From Pseudomonadota bacterium (GTDB lineage Bacteria; Desulfobacterota; Syntrophobacteria; Syntrophobacterales; Syntrophobacteraceae), in the NCBI GenBank assembly GCA_023416335.1, contig JAEZHY010000071.1:1-11031 (forward strand): a stretch of 11,031 nucleotides of DNA, given 5' to 3'. Of this stretch, positions 1 to 7,266 are shown piece after piece. A program made the position numbers and the translations under genes. Each line of letters opens with the position of its first letter. The stretch's first letter is position 1. The notes under the pieces were generated by a model that was given only the letters and a program-made list of their open reading frames with translations, was not told the origin of the DNA and did no database searches.

Positions 1-3000
1 GCTCCATCCTGGGATATGAGCCAGACGAACTTTACGGACATTCCGTTTACGAATTCGTCCACCCGGACGACGTTCTCGATTCGAGGGCGATGATCGAGAA
101 GATTCTGAATACATCCCTGGACCAGAGCACTTCCCACCGCTTCCGAAAGAAAGACGGCAATTATGTCTGGCTGGAAACACACGCCAGGACCGCGGCCTCC
201 TCCGATCCCAATGCTACGGGAGAAATATTCATCGTTTCCAGGGATATAAGCAAACGGGTTGAGGCAGAGGATGCCCTGCAGCAGTCCGAAACCAAGTACA
301 GGTACCTCGTCGAGCAAACATCGGCGATTATTTATTCACTAGCCCTGGAAGGAGACCGGGAGACTCTGTATGTCAGCCCTCAGATTGAAGATATCATAGG
401 CTGCTCGGCCGAGCAGTGTTCCGATGAGGCTTTCTGGGTGAGCAATATCCATCCGGAAGACAGAGCGCGCGTAGTCTCCGAGCTGGAAAAATTCTATGCG
501 ACGTGCGAGCCGTTCGTGTCCGAATACCGCGTTGCGAGGCCTGACGGCAGGATAATCTGGGTCCGCGATCTCGCAAAAATCCTGGTCGGAAAATCGGGAA
601 AACCGCTGTACAGCCAGGGCATTATCTTCGACATCACCGACCGCAAAATGATGGAAGAATCCCTGCGGGAGAGTGAAGAAAAGTTCCGCAGCCTCTCCGA
701 AGCGAATGCCGATTACATCATGCGCTACAACAGGCAATGCCGACACATTTATGTCAATGCGGCCGTCGCACGGATGTCCGGAATCCCGGCTACGGAATTC
801 ATCGGTAAGACTCACCGCGATCTGGACCTGGACGAGAAAGAATGCAAGATATGGAAAGATATGATTCGGGCTGTTTTCGACAGCGGGATGCCTCAACAGC
901 TCGAAGCTGAATTCAAGGGAGCCGAAGGTCCCAAATACCTCGATTTGCGCATGGTGCCCGAATTTTCGAATGACGGAAGAGTCGAAACGGTGCTTGCGGT
1001 GAGCCGCGACATAACCGATCGAAAACAGGCGGAGGACGCTTTACAGGAAAACGCAAATCTCCTGAGATCTATTCTCGAAGCTACCGCGGATGGAATCCTG
1101 GCCGTAAACAATGCAGGGGAGATCATAAACTTCAATGCCAGGTTTCGCAGCATGTGGCATGTACCCGAACACCTGTTTGTCTCGGGGAAGGATGCTCCCC
1201 TGCTCGATCTTATTCTGACGCAACTGGAAAATCCCGGGAACTTCCTTTCGAAAGTGCGTTCATTGCATGCCTCGACATCCGAAGACTTTGACACTCTCTA
1301 CAGCGTGGATGGCCGAGTAATCGAATCTTTCTCGTGTCCTCTCGTACGGGAGGAAGATGTCGAAGGACGCGTGTGGAGCTTCCGCGATGTAACTGTGCAG
1401 AAGGACGCCGAGAGGGCACTGAAGCGCAACGAGGAAAAGTATCGGGATCTCGTCGAAAATGCCAACTGCATTATCCTTCGAATCGATACGGAAGGCCGAA
1501 TCACTTTCTTTAACGAATACGCCCAGAAATTCTTCGGCTATACGGAAGATGAAATAATCGGAGAAAACGTCCTCGGGACCATAGTCCCTCCAAATTTACT
1601 CGGGAGGGACCTGATGAAGACGATTCGCGACATCTACCAGCATCCGAACCGGAACGTAACGCATGAAACCGAGAGTATGCGCCGCAACGGTGAGCGGGTC
1701 TGGCTGACCTGGACGAACAAAATCATAAGGGATGAAAACGGCGGTTCTTCCGGAGTGCTCTGTATCGGGAACGACATAACGGAGCGCAAGCGGGCAGAAG
1801 ATGCACTCAGGGAAACAAAAGTAATGCTCCAGTCTCTCATTCATGCATCTCCGTTTGGAATAAACCTCCTGGACGAAAACGGATGCGTAATCCTGTGGAA
1901 CCCCGCCGCACAGGCCATCTACGGCTGGAGCGAAAGAGAAGTCCTGCACCGCTACAATCCCACCATACTTGAAGTGGAGGAAGCGGATTTCAGGGAATTC
2001 CTGGGAAGTGTCTTCGCCGGCCACTCTCAAGGTCCACGCGAAGTATTCCGAAAAAGAAAAGATGGTACCGTAATCGAAATAAGTCTCTCTTCGGCACCCG
2101 TGCGTGACGCCTCGGGCAGGGTTGTCGCCTCGCTCGGCATGTTCTCGGATATTACGGAGCAAAACAGGGCGGAGAAAGAGCGCAGAGCGCTGGAACGGCA
2201 ACTGCAGCAGGTTCAACAAATGGAGGCGGTCGGCACTCTGGCCGGGGGAATAGCACACGATTTCAATAATATCCTGGCGGCAATCGTAGGCTATACCGAT
2301 ATGGCCCTCCAGGCCGCCGATCGAGAAAGCCCTGCCCATTCCTACCTCGAAGAGGTCCTCCATGCGGGGTTCCGAGCGAAAGAACTCGTCAGGCAGATTC
2401 TCTATTTCAGCAGACGTTCGGATACACAGGATAGTGTTCCGGTTCAGGTCAGCCTCGTACTGAAAGAGGCAATGAACATGTTGAGGGCCTCACTGCCGGC
2501 GACCCTGGAGATAGAGCAGAGTATTCGAAGCGATGGAACCGTATTGGCGGATCCAACGCAGATACACCAGATAATAATCAACCTCTGCACGAATGCAGCT
2601 CATGCAATGGAAGGCAGAGGAACCTTGCGGGTAAGTCTCACCGAAACCCCAAACGCCAACCCCGAAGTTCCGTCGGGGTGCTTCCTGCGGCTCGAAATCA
2701 GCGACACGGGTTATGGGATGACTCGTGAGACTATGGAACGCATTTTCGAGCCCTACTTTACCACAAAAGCCGTCGGTGAGGGGACCGGCCTAGGACTTTC
2801 TGTCGTTCATGGAATCGTAGCGAAATATGGAGGAAAAATAAACGTGCATAGCCTTCCCGGAGAAGGTTCGACCTTTGAAGTTCTGTTGCCTGCGATCGAT
2901 GCCGAAGCCCACCCCGCCGCATTACAGAAGAGCGAGTCCGTGATGATGGGACAAGGGGAACGCATCCTGTTCATCGACGATGAAGAAGCAATAACCCGAA

Positions 3001-3335
3001 TGAGCAAAGATATGCTCGAGGACCTCACTTACAGGGTTACCTGCCAAACCAGCGGGATCGAGGCCCTGGAGTTGTTTCTCGCCAACCCGGGCGGTTTCGA
3101 TCTGGTAATCACCGACTATACCATGCCCCGGATTACCGGCGCCGAACTGGCCCGAGAGATGAAGAAAGCCCGCCCCGATATCCCCGTCATACTCTGTACC
3201 GGGTACAACGAACAGATCACCAAGATGAAGGCACAGGAAATCGGAATCTGCGAATTCCTGCTTAAACCGATAAGCAGGAGTGAGTTTTCCCGAGCCATTC
3301 GAAACGCATTGGACAAGGGGAAAAAACAGGCGTGA
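1..3335 (+). CDS. Hybrid sensor histidine kinase, multi-PAS, with C-terminal receiver (5' truncated)
   Basis: The frame is open from base 3, so the gene enters from the left edge; the ATG at base 90 lies inside a PAS domain and is not the start. Residues here count from base 3 (1110 visible). About six PAS-PAC modules follow one another: a partial one at 1-84, then roughly 98-217, 225-342, 352-470, 477-597 and 605-725, most ending in DIT-RK-type linkers. Next come a HisKA dimerisation helix with the HDFNN motif (phospho-accepting His752), an ATPase domain (N-box Asn860, DTGYGM at 901, GEGTGLGL near 925) and a receiver domain (acidic pair Asp992/Asp993, phospho-acceptor Asp1038 in TDYTMP, Lys1088). 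No membrane segment is visible, so the seen part is cytoplasmic. It should autophosphorylate on His752 and pass phosphate to Asp1038. The signal is unknown; PAS domains may bind haem, flavin or small ligands. No separate response regulator lies downstream. Confidence 0.95.
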   Translation, partial: SILGYEPDELYGHSVYEFVHPDDVLDSRAMIEKILNTSLDQSTSHRFRKKDGNYVWLETHARTAASSDPNATGEIFIVSRDISKRVEAEDALQQSETKYRYLVEQTSAIIYSLALEGDRETLYVSPQIEDIIGCSAEQCSDEAFWVSNIHPEDRARVVSELEKFYATCEPFVSEYRVARPDGRIIWVRDLAKILVGKSGKPLYSQGIIFDITDRKMMEESLRESEEKFRSLSEANADYIMRYNRQCRHIYVNAAVARMSGIPATEFIGKTHRDLDLDEKECKIWKDMIRAVFDSGMPQQLEAEFKGAEGPKYLDLRMVPEFSNDGRVETVLAVSRDITDRKQAEDALQENANLLRSILEATADGILAVNNAGEIINFNARFRSMWHVPEHLFVSGKDAPLLDLILTQLENPGNFLSKVRSLHASTSEDFDTLYSVDGRVIESFSCPLVREEDVEGRVWSFRDVTVQKDAERALKRNEEKYRDLVENANCIILRIDTEGRITFFNEYAQKFFGYTEDEIIGENVLGTIVPPNLLGRDLMKTIRDIYQHPNRNVTHETESMRRNGERVWLTWTNKIIRDENGGSSGVLCIGNDITERKRAEDALRETKVMLQSLIHASPFGINLLDENGCVILWNPAAQAIYGWSEREVLHRYNPTILEVEEADFREFLGSVFAGHSQGPREVFRKRKDGTVIEISLSSAPVRDASGRVVASLGMFSDITEQNRAEKERRALERQLQQVQQMEAVGTLAGGIAHDFNNILAAIVGYTDMALQAADRESPAHSYLEEVLHAGFRAKELVRQILYFSRRSDTQDSVPVQVSLVLKEAMNMLRASLPATLEIEQSIRSDGTVLADPTQIHQIIINLCTNAAHAMEGRGTLRVSLTETPNANPEVPSGCFLRLEISDTGYGMTRETMERIFEPYFTTKAVGEGTGLGLSVVHGIVAKYGGKINVHSLPGEGSTFEVLLPAIDAEAHPAALQKSESVMMGQGERILFIDDEEAITRMSKDMLEDLTYRVTCQTSGIEALELFLANPGGFDLVITDYTMPRITGAELAREMKKARPDIPVILCTGYNEQITKMKAQEIGICEFLLKPISRSEFSRAIRNALDKGKKQA

Positions 3336-3353
3336 TCCGGATAATCCCGAAAA

Positions 3354-3377
3354 TGGCGTGGTCGGAGGACCACGCCA
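3354..3377 (-). terminator. Hairpin between converging genes, probable terminator of the minus-strand gene
   Basis: A perfect 10-bp inverted repeat (TGGCGTGGTC, loop GGAG, GACCACGCCA) lies between the hybrid kinase stop at 3335 (+) and the PspA-like stop at 3558 (-). Read on the minus strand, the stem runs into TTTT (complement of 3350-3353), as expected of an intrinsic terminator. On the plus strand it is followed by AAAG, so there it would only be a stem without a U tract. The T run is short, so termination strength is uncertain. Confidence 0.5.
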
Positions 3378-3400
3378 AAGTTGACGCATATGAGTCGGAG

Positions 3401-3543
3401 CTTGGGAACCAGCGATGAGCGATACAGCGCACACCCGGAACCGTCCGGCATGCCGGGGCTGGGTTCCCAAGGCGGACCTTGGGAACCAGCGGCGTATTTC
3501 CTTAAAGCAACAACATTGACGATGATGCTGTGCCCACCCTACG
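3401..3543. repeat. Dispersed intergenic repeat, left copy, with 11-bp perfect hairpin
   Basis: Bases 3444-3511 match 10964-11031 at 66 of 68 positions (differences at 3450 and 3460). The core is a perfect 11-bp inverted repeat, GGTTCCCAAGG (3462-3472), loop CGGA, CCTTGGGAACC (3477-3487). The 14-mer CTTGGGAACCAGCG also occurs 77 bases earlier (3401-3414 and 3478-3491). A second shared word, GTGCCCACCCTACG, is at 3530-3543 here and at 10809-10822 in the right cluster. No coding sequence is seen in this stretch. It looks like a REP-type interspersed element; family membership is inferred. Confidence 0.75.
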
Positions 3544-3557
3544 CCGCTCCCTGTTGC

Positions 3558-4307
3558 TTATGCGCGGCTCTTGAGCCTTGCCATCCGCTCTTCGAAGGTT
3601 TCGGCGGGTGGGGCCGCTGTCTGGCCCTTTGCCGCAGCCATTGCGGCGGCGATTTCAGCATCCTCTTCATGCTGCGCCGAAGGTGACGCGGCCGTAAACA
3701 TTTCGGCTTTGCGCTTGTTGGCATCCGCCTTTTGTTCGGCCTGTTCGCGCTGCTTATCATAGATCTGGCCCAGTGAGGCCATACCGGACGTGCGTTCCTT
3801 CAGCCCTGCAAGGACTCTGGCGTTTTCGACCTTCCGGTCTTCCCTCTCGGCCTTGAGCTTTGCCATTTCAGCCTGGCGCCGCTTGCCCTCGATCATCCTT
3901 TTTCCGTCGGCAATTTTCTTCGCAAACTCGCTCAGTTCCTTCTGCATTTCGACGAAATAGGCGGTCGCCTCTTCCGCCTCTGCCTTCTCCCGCTCCAGGT
4001 CGGGCAACATGGCTTCCGCCCTGTCTACCTGGAGAGCAGCCTTATCGGTCTTTCCCTGTTCCTGGAGAATATTGGCCGAAGACAGGGTCTGGTCGTAAGC
4101 GTACCGTTTTTCCCGGTACTCGCGAACCTCACGCTCCATTTCGCCCTTTGCCCGTGTGACCTCGGCGTTTATCTTGTCGAACTCCTTCTCCATCTGCTCT
4201 ATTTCCAGCTCAGTGGCGAATTCCGGGTCCCATTCGGCGATTACTTCTTTCATGCCGTTCCGGGCATTATGAAAAATCTTTTTACCAAAATCGAAAAAGT
4301 ATCCCAT
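3558..4307 (-). CDS. PspA/IM30-like coiled-coil protein
   Basis: This encodes 249 residues, almost entirely helical and charged. The N-terminus (MGYFFDFGKKIF) resembles the short amphipathic helix of PspA/IM30 proteins. Residues about 32-203 are heptad-rich coiled coil, about 205-235 an Ala/Pro-rich linker, and the end (FEERMARLKSRA) is a short helix like the tail of YjfJ-type PspA paralogues. PspA-family proteins are soluble or peripheral proteins that assemble on the inner membrane under envelope stress. The start is well supported: AAGGAG (complement of 4316-4321) lies 8 bases before the ATG. No pspB, pspC or pspF is adjacent; the nearest upstream gene on the same strand is the three-PAS kinase, 287 bases away, so co-transcription is uncertain. 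The assignment rests on architecture and end motifs, not on a decisive signature; a generic coiled-coil protein is the alternative. Confidence 0.7.
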   Translation of the reverse strand: MGYFFDFGKKIFHNARNGMKEVIAEWDPEFATELEIEQMEKEFDKINAEVTRAKGEMEREVREYREKRYAYDQTLSSANILQEQGKTDKAALQVDRAEAMLPDLEREKAEAEEATAYFVEMQKELSEFAKKIADGKRMIEGKRRQAEMAKLKAEREDRKVENARVLAGLKERTSGMASLGQIYDKQREQAEQKADANKRKAEMFTAASPSAQHEEDAEIAAAMAAAKGQTAAPPAETFEERMARLKSRA

Positions 4308-4594
4308 TTATCATTCTCCTTGGATTCATCTCTGAATAATAACGTATCGCCCTGTTCTTTTCCGCATGGTTTCAATAGCTGTCGTTCTGTCGACGCCTCC
4401 TCCTGTGGCAATAATGAGCAGGTTCAGGATACGAAAACAGACTTTCGACGGATCCTGGCTGTTCAAGGTCCTACGCCCCGTGTCTGCAAGAGAATCGGAA
4501 CCGCTCAATGCTAAAATATTTGGCCATGATTATTCAAGCGAAATCCCCTTCGGGTGTCCGGAGTGAACAGTGAGCCGTGAGGAGAAACAGCCGT
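4308..4594. other. Intergenic region between PspA-like gene and three-PAS kinase
   Basis: Apart from the ribosome binding site of the PspA-like gene at 4316-4321, I see no supportable feature. Short open frames exist on both strands (for example 4326-4508 minus and 4366-4566 plus), but their base composition by codon position is flat and no ribosome binding site precedes them. I found no convincing sigma-70 or sigma-54 promoter, though the PspA-like gene probably has one here. No clear hairpin terminator follows the kinase stop. Confidence 0.5.
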
Positions 4595-6679
4595 TCAGCC
4601 CTCCCAGAGGACCCGAATTATCGTGCCTGCACCGGGAGAGGACCTGATCGTAAAGCTCCCACCACTAAGTTCCGCCCTCTCACGCATGCCGGTCAATCCG
4701 AGGCTTCCGGCAGTTTCGGTCCGGTGATCCTTTTCCATGTCCATTCCCACACCGTCGTCGGATACAAGCAACTCTATTCCGTCTGGCGCTCTTGACAGCG
4801 AAAGATCCACCCATTCGGCCCGACTGTGTTTGGCCACGTTGTTCAACGCTTCCTGGGCGATTCTGAAGATGTTTATTTTCAGGATTTCCGGGACCTCTTC
4901 CTCTGCGATTCCGGCACAAAGCTCTATGTGCCTTTCAGGATAAAATCTCATGAATTCCCGGCGAAGCCATTCCAGTGCCGCCAGGATGCCCATACTGTCC
5001 AGCACGGAAGGCCGCAGCCCCATGTAGATGTTTCTGGTCTCCTCGATCGAGTGTTGAAGTATGGGGATGAAATTTTCGAGGTGGTCTAATGCGGCATCGC
5101 TGTCGCCGGAGTCTCTGAGCTTCAAAGCCATTTCTATCCAGAACTTGATTGCGGCAAAGGTCTGTCCGATGCTGTCGTGAAGCTCGGAAGCAAGTCTCTT
5201 CCTCTCCTCTTCCTGAACCGCTATGAGCTTTGACGGAATCTGCCGAAGTTCCTCGTTGGCTTTCTCAAGCTCGGCAGTTCGCTCACGTACTCGCAGTTCG
5301 AGGCTGTCACGCGATTTGCGCAATTCATCTTCCGACCGTTTGCGCTCACTGATGTCACGGAGAATGACAAAGGATTTTTGTCCATTCCCGAGCATGACGG
5401 AACTGACATCGGCGGAAAACCTGGTACCGTCTTTTCGAACATATCCGAGTTCCAATTGGTGGACTTTCCCCACACGGAGACGTTCTGCGAGTGCCGCGGT
5501 GAGCCGCGAATCCATGGGATCGAGCAAGCCTTCCCGCCCCACTCTGCATATTTCCTCTTCCGTCATTCCGAACATGGCACAGGCGGCAGGATTGGCGGAT
5601 ATGATCTGCCCGTCGGGCATAGTCAGGAAGATTGCATTCTGGCTGTTCTCAAACAGAGAACGATACATTGCCTCGCTTTCGGCGAGTGATTCCTTTGCCA
5701 GCTTGGAATCCGTGATATCGCGAAAGTAAACCGCCAATCCTTCCGAATTGGGATAGCAATGCACGGAAAACCACTTCTTCAGCTGCTTGGGGTAGAATTC
5801 CTCAAAGTGAGCAGCCTGACCGGTTTGAACAGCTTCCGCAGCTTCAGTGTAAAACTTCGTATGAACGGCCTCAGGAAAGATTTCGAGAATCGACCTGGCG
5901 AGCGCTTCCTCCGGTCTGACTCCGATCATCTCGGCACCGGTCCCGTTGAACCAGCTAAATCGCCAGTCCCGGTCCAATGAGAAAAAGCCGTCGGTAATAC
6001 TCTCCAATGTGGATTTGAGCTTCTCGTAAGCCCTGCCCAGAGACTGCTCGGCTCTTTTGCGTTCGATGTTTTCCTGTTCAAGCTCGGCATTCGCCTTCGC
6101 AAGTTCGGCCGTGCGCTCCTCAACCAGCTTCTGCAGTTCCGTTCGGTGCCTTTTGAGTTCTTCCTCCACTCGCTTCTGTCCGGATAAATCCGTGACAACC
6201 GCGCAAATGCCGTCTAAACCGTCGAGTCGCATACAGTTGAAGGAAATATTGACAGGCAAGTCCCTGCCGCGTTTGGGTCTAAGCAGGAACTCGCCCTTCG
6301 CACTTCCCCGGTTTCGGGTCCGCAGAATACAGCGAGTGAATTCCCCCCGGGCGTCGGGACTAATGAAGGAATCCAGCGGCTTCCCTATCAGTTTTGGTAT
6401 GGGAGCATGGAGCATCCTTCCGAGAGTGCGATTACAGTAATAGATGGAGTTGTCCCGGGATAGTATCAGAGCGCCTTCGGGAATCGACTCAACAAGAATT
6501 CGGTAACCATGATCGGCACCGGCAAGGGTATAGAGCTGTTCACAATCGGAATGCCGGATGATTAAAGCATCGACTTCGCCGCTTTGGATCGCCTGGATCG
6601 TTTGTTCCGCCTCGAGGAGGCGTTCCTTCAAACTTCGAATCTCTTCGAGCAACTCTGTCCGGGACGGCTCCTTTTCCAC
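4595..6679 (-). CDS. Soluble sensor histidine kinase, three PAS domains, HisKA_3 (NarX/DegS) type
   Basis: The protein has 694 residues. An N-terminal coiled coil (about 8-33) is followed by PAS 1 (57-168), a coiled coil (165-222), PAS 2 (222-325), PAS 3 (335-447), another coiled coil (447-485), a HisKA_3 dimerisation domain with the motif ELHDSIGQ (His501), and an ATPase domain with N-box EALNNVAKHS (Asn613/Asn614), DDGVGM (641-646) and the C-terminal GLTGMRERAELSGG signature. This family usually phosphorylates NarL/LuxR-type regulators; none is in the window. There is no transmembrane segment, so it should sense a cytoplasmic signal. The start is GTG at 6677-6679, with an AAGGGGG ribosome binding site 5 bases upstream; an in-frame TGA at 6710-6712 rules out a longer form. 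The upstream ATG at about 6709 is out of frame. The gene lies directly behind an apparent gene relic in the same reading frame. Confidence 0.93.
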   Translation of the reverse strand: MEKEPSRTELLEEIRSLKERLLEAEQTIQAIQSGEVDALIIRHSDCEQLYTLAGADHGYRILVESIPEGALILSRDNSIYYCNRTLGRMLHAPIPKLIGKPLDSFISPDARGEFTRCILRTRNRGSAKGEFLLRPKRGRDLPVNISFNCMRLDGLDGICAVVTDLSGQKRVEEELKRHRTELQKLVEERTAELAKANAELEQENIERKRAEQSLGRAYEKLKSTLESITDGFFSLDRDWRFSWFNGTGAEMIGVRPEEALARSILEIFPEAVHTKFYTEAAEAVQTGQAAHFEEFYPKQLKKWFSVHCYPNSEGLAVYFRDITDSKLAKESLAESEAMYRSLFENSQNAIFLTMPDGQIISANPAACAMFGMTEEEICRVGREGLLDPMDSRLTAALAERLRVGKVHQLELGYVRKDGTRFSADVSSVMLGNGQKSFVILRDISERKRSEDELRKSRDSLELRVRERTAELEKANEELRQIPSKLIAVQEEERKRLASELHDSIGQTFAAIKFWIEMALKLRDSGDSDAALDHLENFIPILQHSIEETRNIYMGLRPSVLDSMGILAALEWLRREFMRFYPERHIELCAGIAEEEVPEILKINIFRIAQEALNNVAKHSRAEWVDLSLSRAPDGIELLVSDDGVGMDMEKDHRTETAGSLGLTGMRERAELSGGSFTIRSSPGAGTIIRVLWEG

Positions 6680-6709
6680 AGATGCCCCCTTGGTTTCGAG
6701 CGTCGGAGT

Positions 6710-7124
6710 TCATTCAATCGGGCCAACCTGCCTCCTTAAGGCAAGCCATTCCAGTATGGGTTCGGGATCGGAAAGATCACCCGTGAACTTTTGGACAGGC
6801 AGCAGATTCTTTTTCGCCACAGCCGCTTCAAGAGTCAGGATTGTCGTTTTAAAGAATAATGAACGCAAGAATCAGATGCTCAATCGGCCGGGCCGATAGA
6901 TCTATTACCGCGGACCATTCGTCCGCATCCCCCTTCACATTTTCTTCGCACATTTTCTACAAATTTGCAAAAGCTTCCGGCCAATCGACGTCTTCCACAC
7001 CGCATGGAACCGCCTCAAGCACATACTGCCGCTTTAAAAGACGTATACCGTAAGGGATTTCAAAACCAGGTCGCTTTTTGTGCTCAATTATTTCGCCCTG
7101 CTCTGCTATAATCTGCCGTTCGGA
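6710..7124 (-). pseudogene. Decayed protein-coding remnant upstream of the three-PAS kinase
   Basis: Three consecutive open pieces on the minus strand read like protein but have no usable start. Piece A (7124-6960, 55 codons, containing GFEIPYGIRLLKRQYVLEAV) ends at TAG (6957-6959). Piece B continues in the same frame (ATG at 6951-6953, 34 codons, MCEENVKGDADEW...) to TAA at 6849-6851. Piece C is in another frame (from 6868, LPVQKFTGDLSDPEPILEWL, ending GPIE) and stops with TGA at 6710-6712. My hand count of G+C by codon position over the 135 codons is about 63/35/49 percent, with the same order in each piece, the pattern expected of coding DNA. The simplest reading is one gene of at least 140 codons, broken by a nonsense change and a frameshift and missing its start. 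Piece C could instead be a live 52-codon gene from TTG at 6866-6868. I do not recognise the family. Confidence 0.5.
7104..7112 (+). promoter_or_regulatory. Extended -10 promoter of the permease gene
   Basis: TGCTATAAT is a perfect -10 hexamer (7107-7112) with the extended TG motif one base before it. A -35 at 17-bp spacing (TCAATT) is poor, which is usual for extended -10 promoters. Transcription would begin near 7119, giving a leader of about 150 bases before the permease ATG at 7267. It overlaps piece A of the gene relic on the other strand. Confidence 0.5.
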
Positions 7125-7159
7125 TTAATTCCCCTACAAAGCACAACCGAAAATGTTTG

Positions 7160-7196
7160 AGCCACGGGAAATCCAATCCCGTGGCTTGCCTGTTTT
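7160..7196 (+). terminator. Terminator-like hairpin in the permease leader (possible attenuator)
   Basis: A perfect 10-bp inverted repeat, AGCCACGGGA (7160-7169), loop AATCCAA, TCCCGTGGCT (7177-7186), is followed 5 bases later by GTTTTT (7191-7196). It lies between the promoter at 7104-7112 and the permease start at 7267. No plus-strand gene ends upstream, because the neighbouring gene is divergent, so it would act on the permease transcript itself. That is the arrangement of an attenuator or riboregulator. I could not find a convincing competing antiterminator stem. The T run is short and offset from the stem. Confidence 0.45.
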
Positions 7197-7266
7197 TGTG
7201 AATCGCGCAAAGTACCCTCAGAGAAGCTTGACGGGTGCATACCGCGTTTTCCGATTGGAGCACCTG

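Noticed and set aside
1596..2363. Minus-strand open frame of 255 codons opposite the hybrid kinase
   Set aside because: It mirrors PAS and HisKA coding sequence; no ribosome binding site or domain supports it, and such antisense frames are common opposite GC-rich genes.
3401..3543. Repeat cluster as a CRISPR array
   Set aside because: There are too few units, no regular repeat-spacer alternation and no cas genes.
4326..4508. Small minus-strand open frame (60 codons) just upstream of the PspA-like gene
   Set aside because: No ribosome binding site precedes its ATG and base composition by codon position is nearly flat, unlike the real genes and the nearby relic.
6951..7000. Possible sigma-54 promoter (TGGCCGG...TTGCA) on the minus strand upstream of the kinase
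   Set aside because: The GG and GC elements are separated by 12 bases and not the required 10, so it does not fit a -24/-12 promoter.
7153..7266. Longer N-terminus for the permease starting at ATG 7153
   Set aside because: The extension is not hydrophobic, spans a terminator-like hairpin and has no good ribosome binding site, whereas ATG 7267 has GGAG at 6 bases and begins at the membrane segment.
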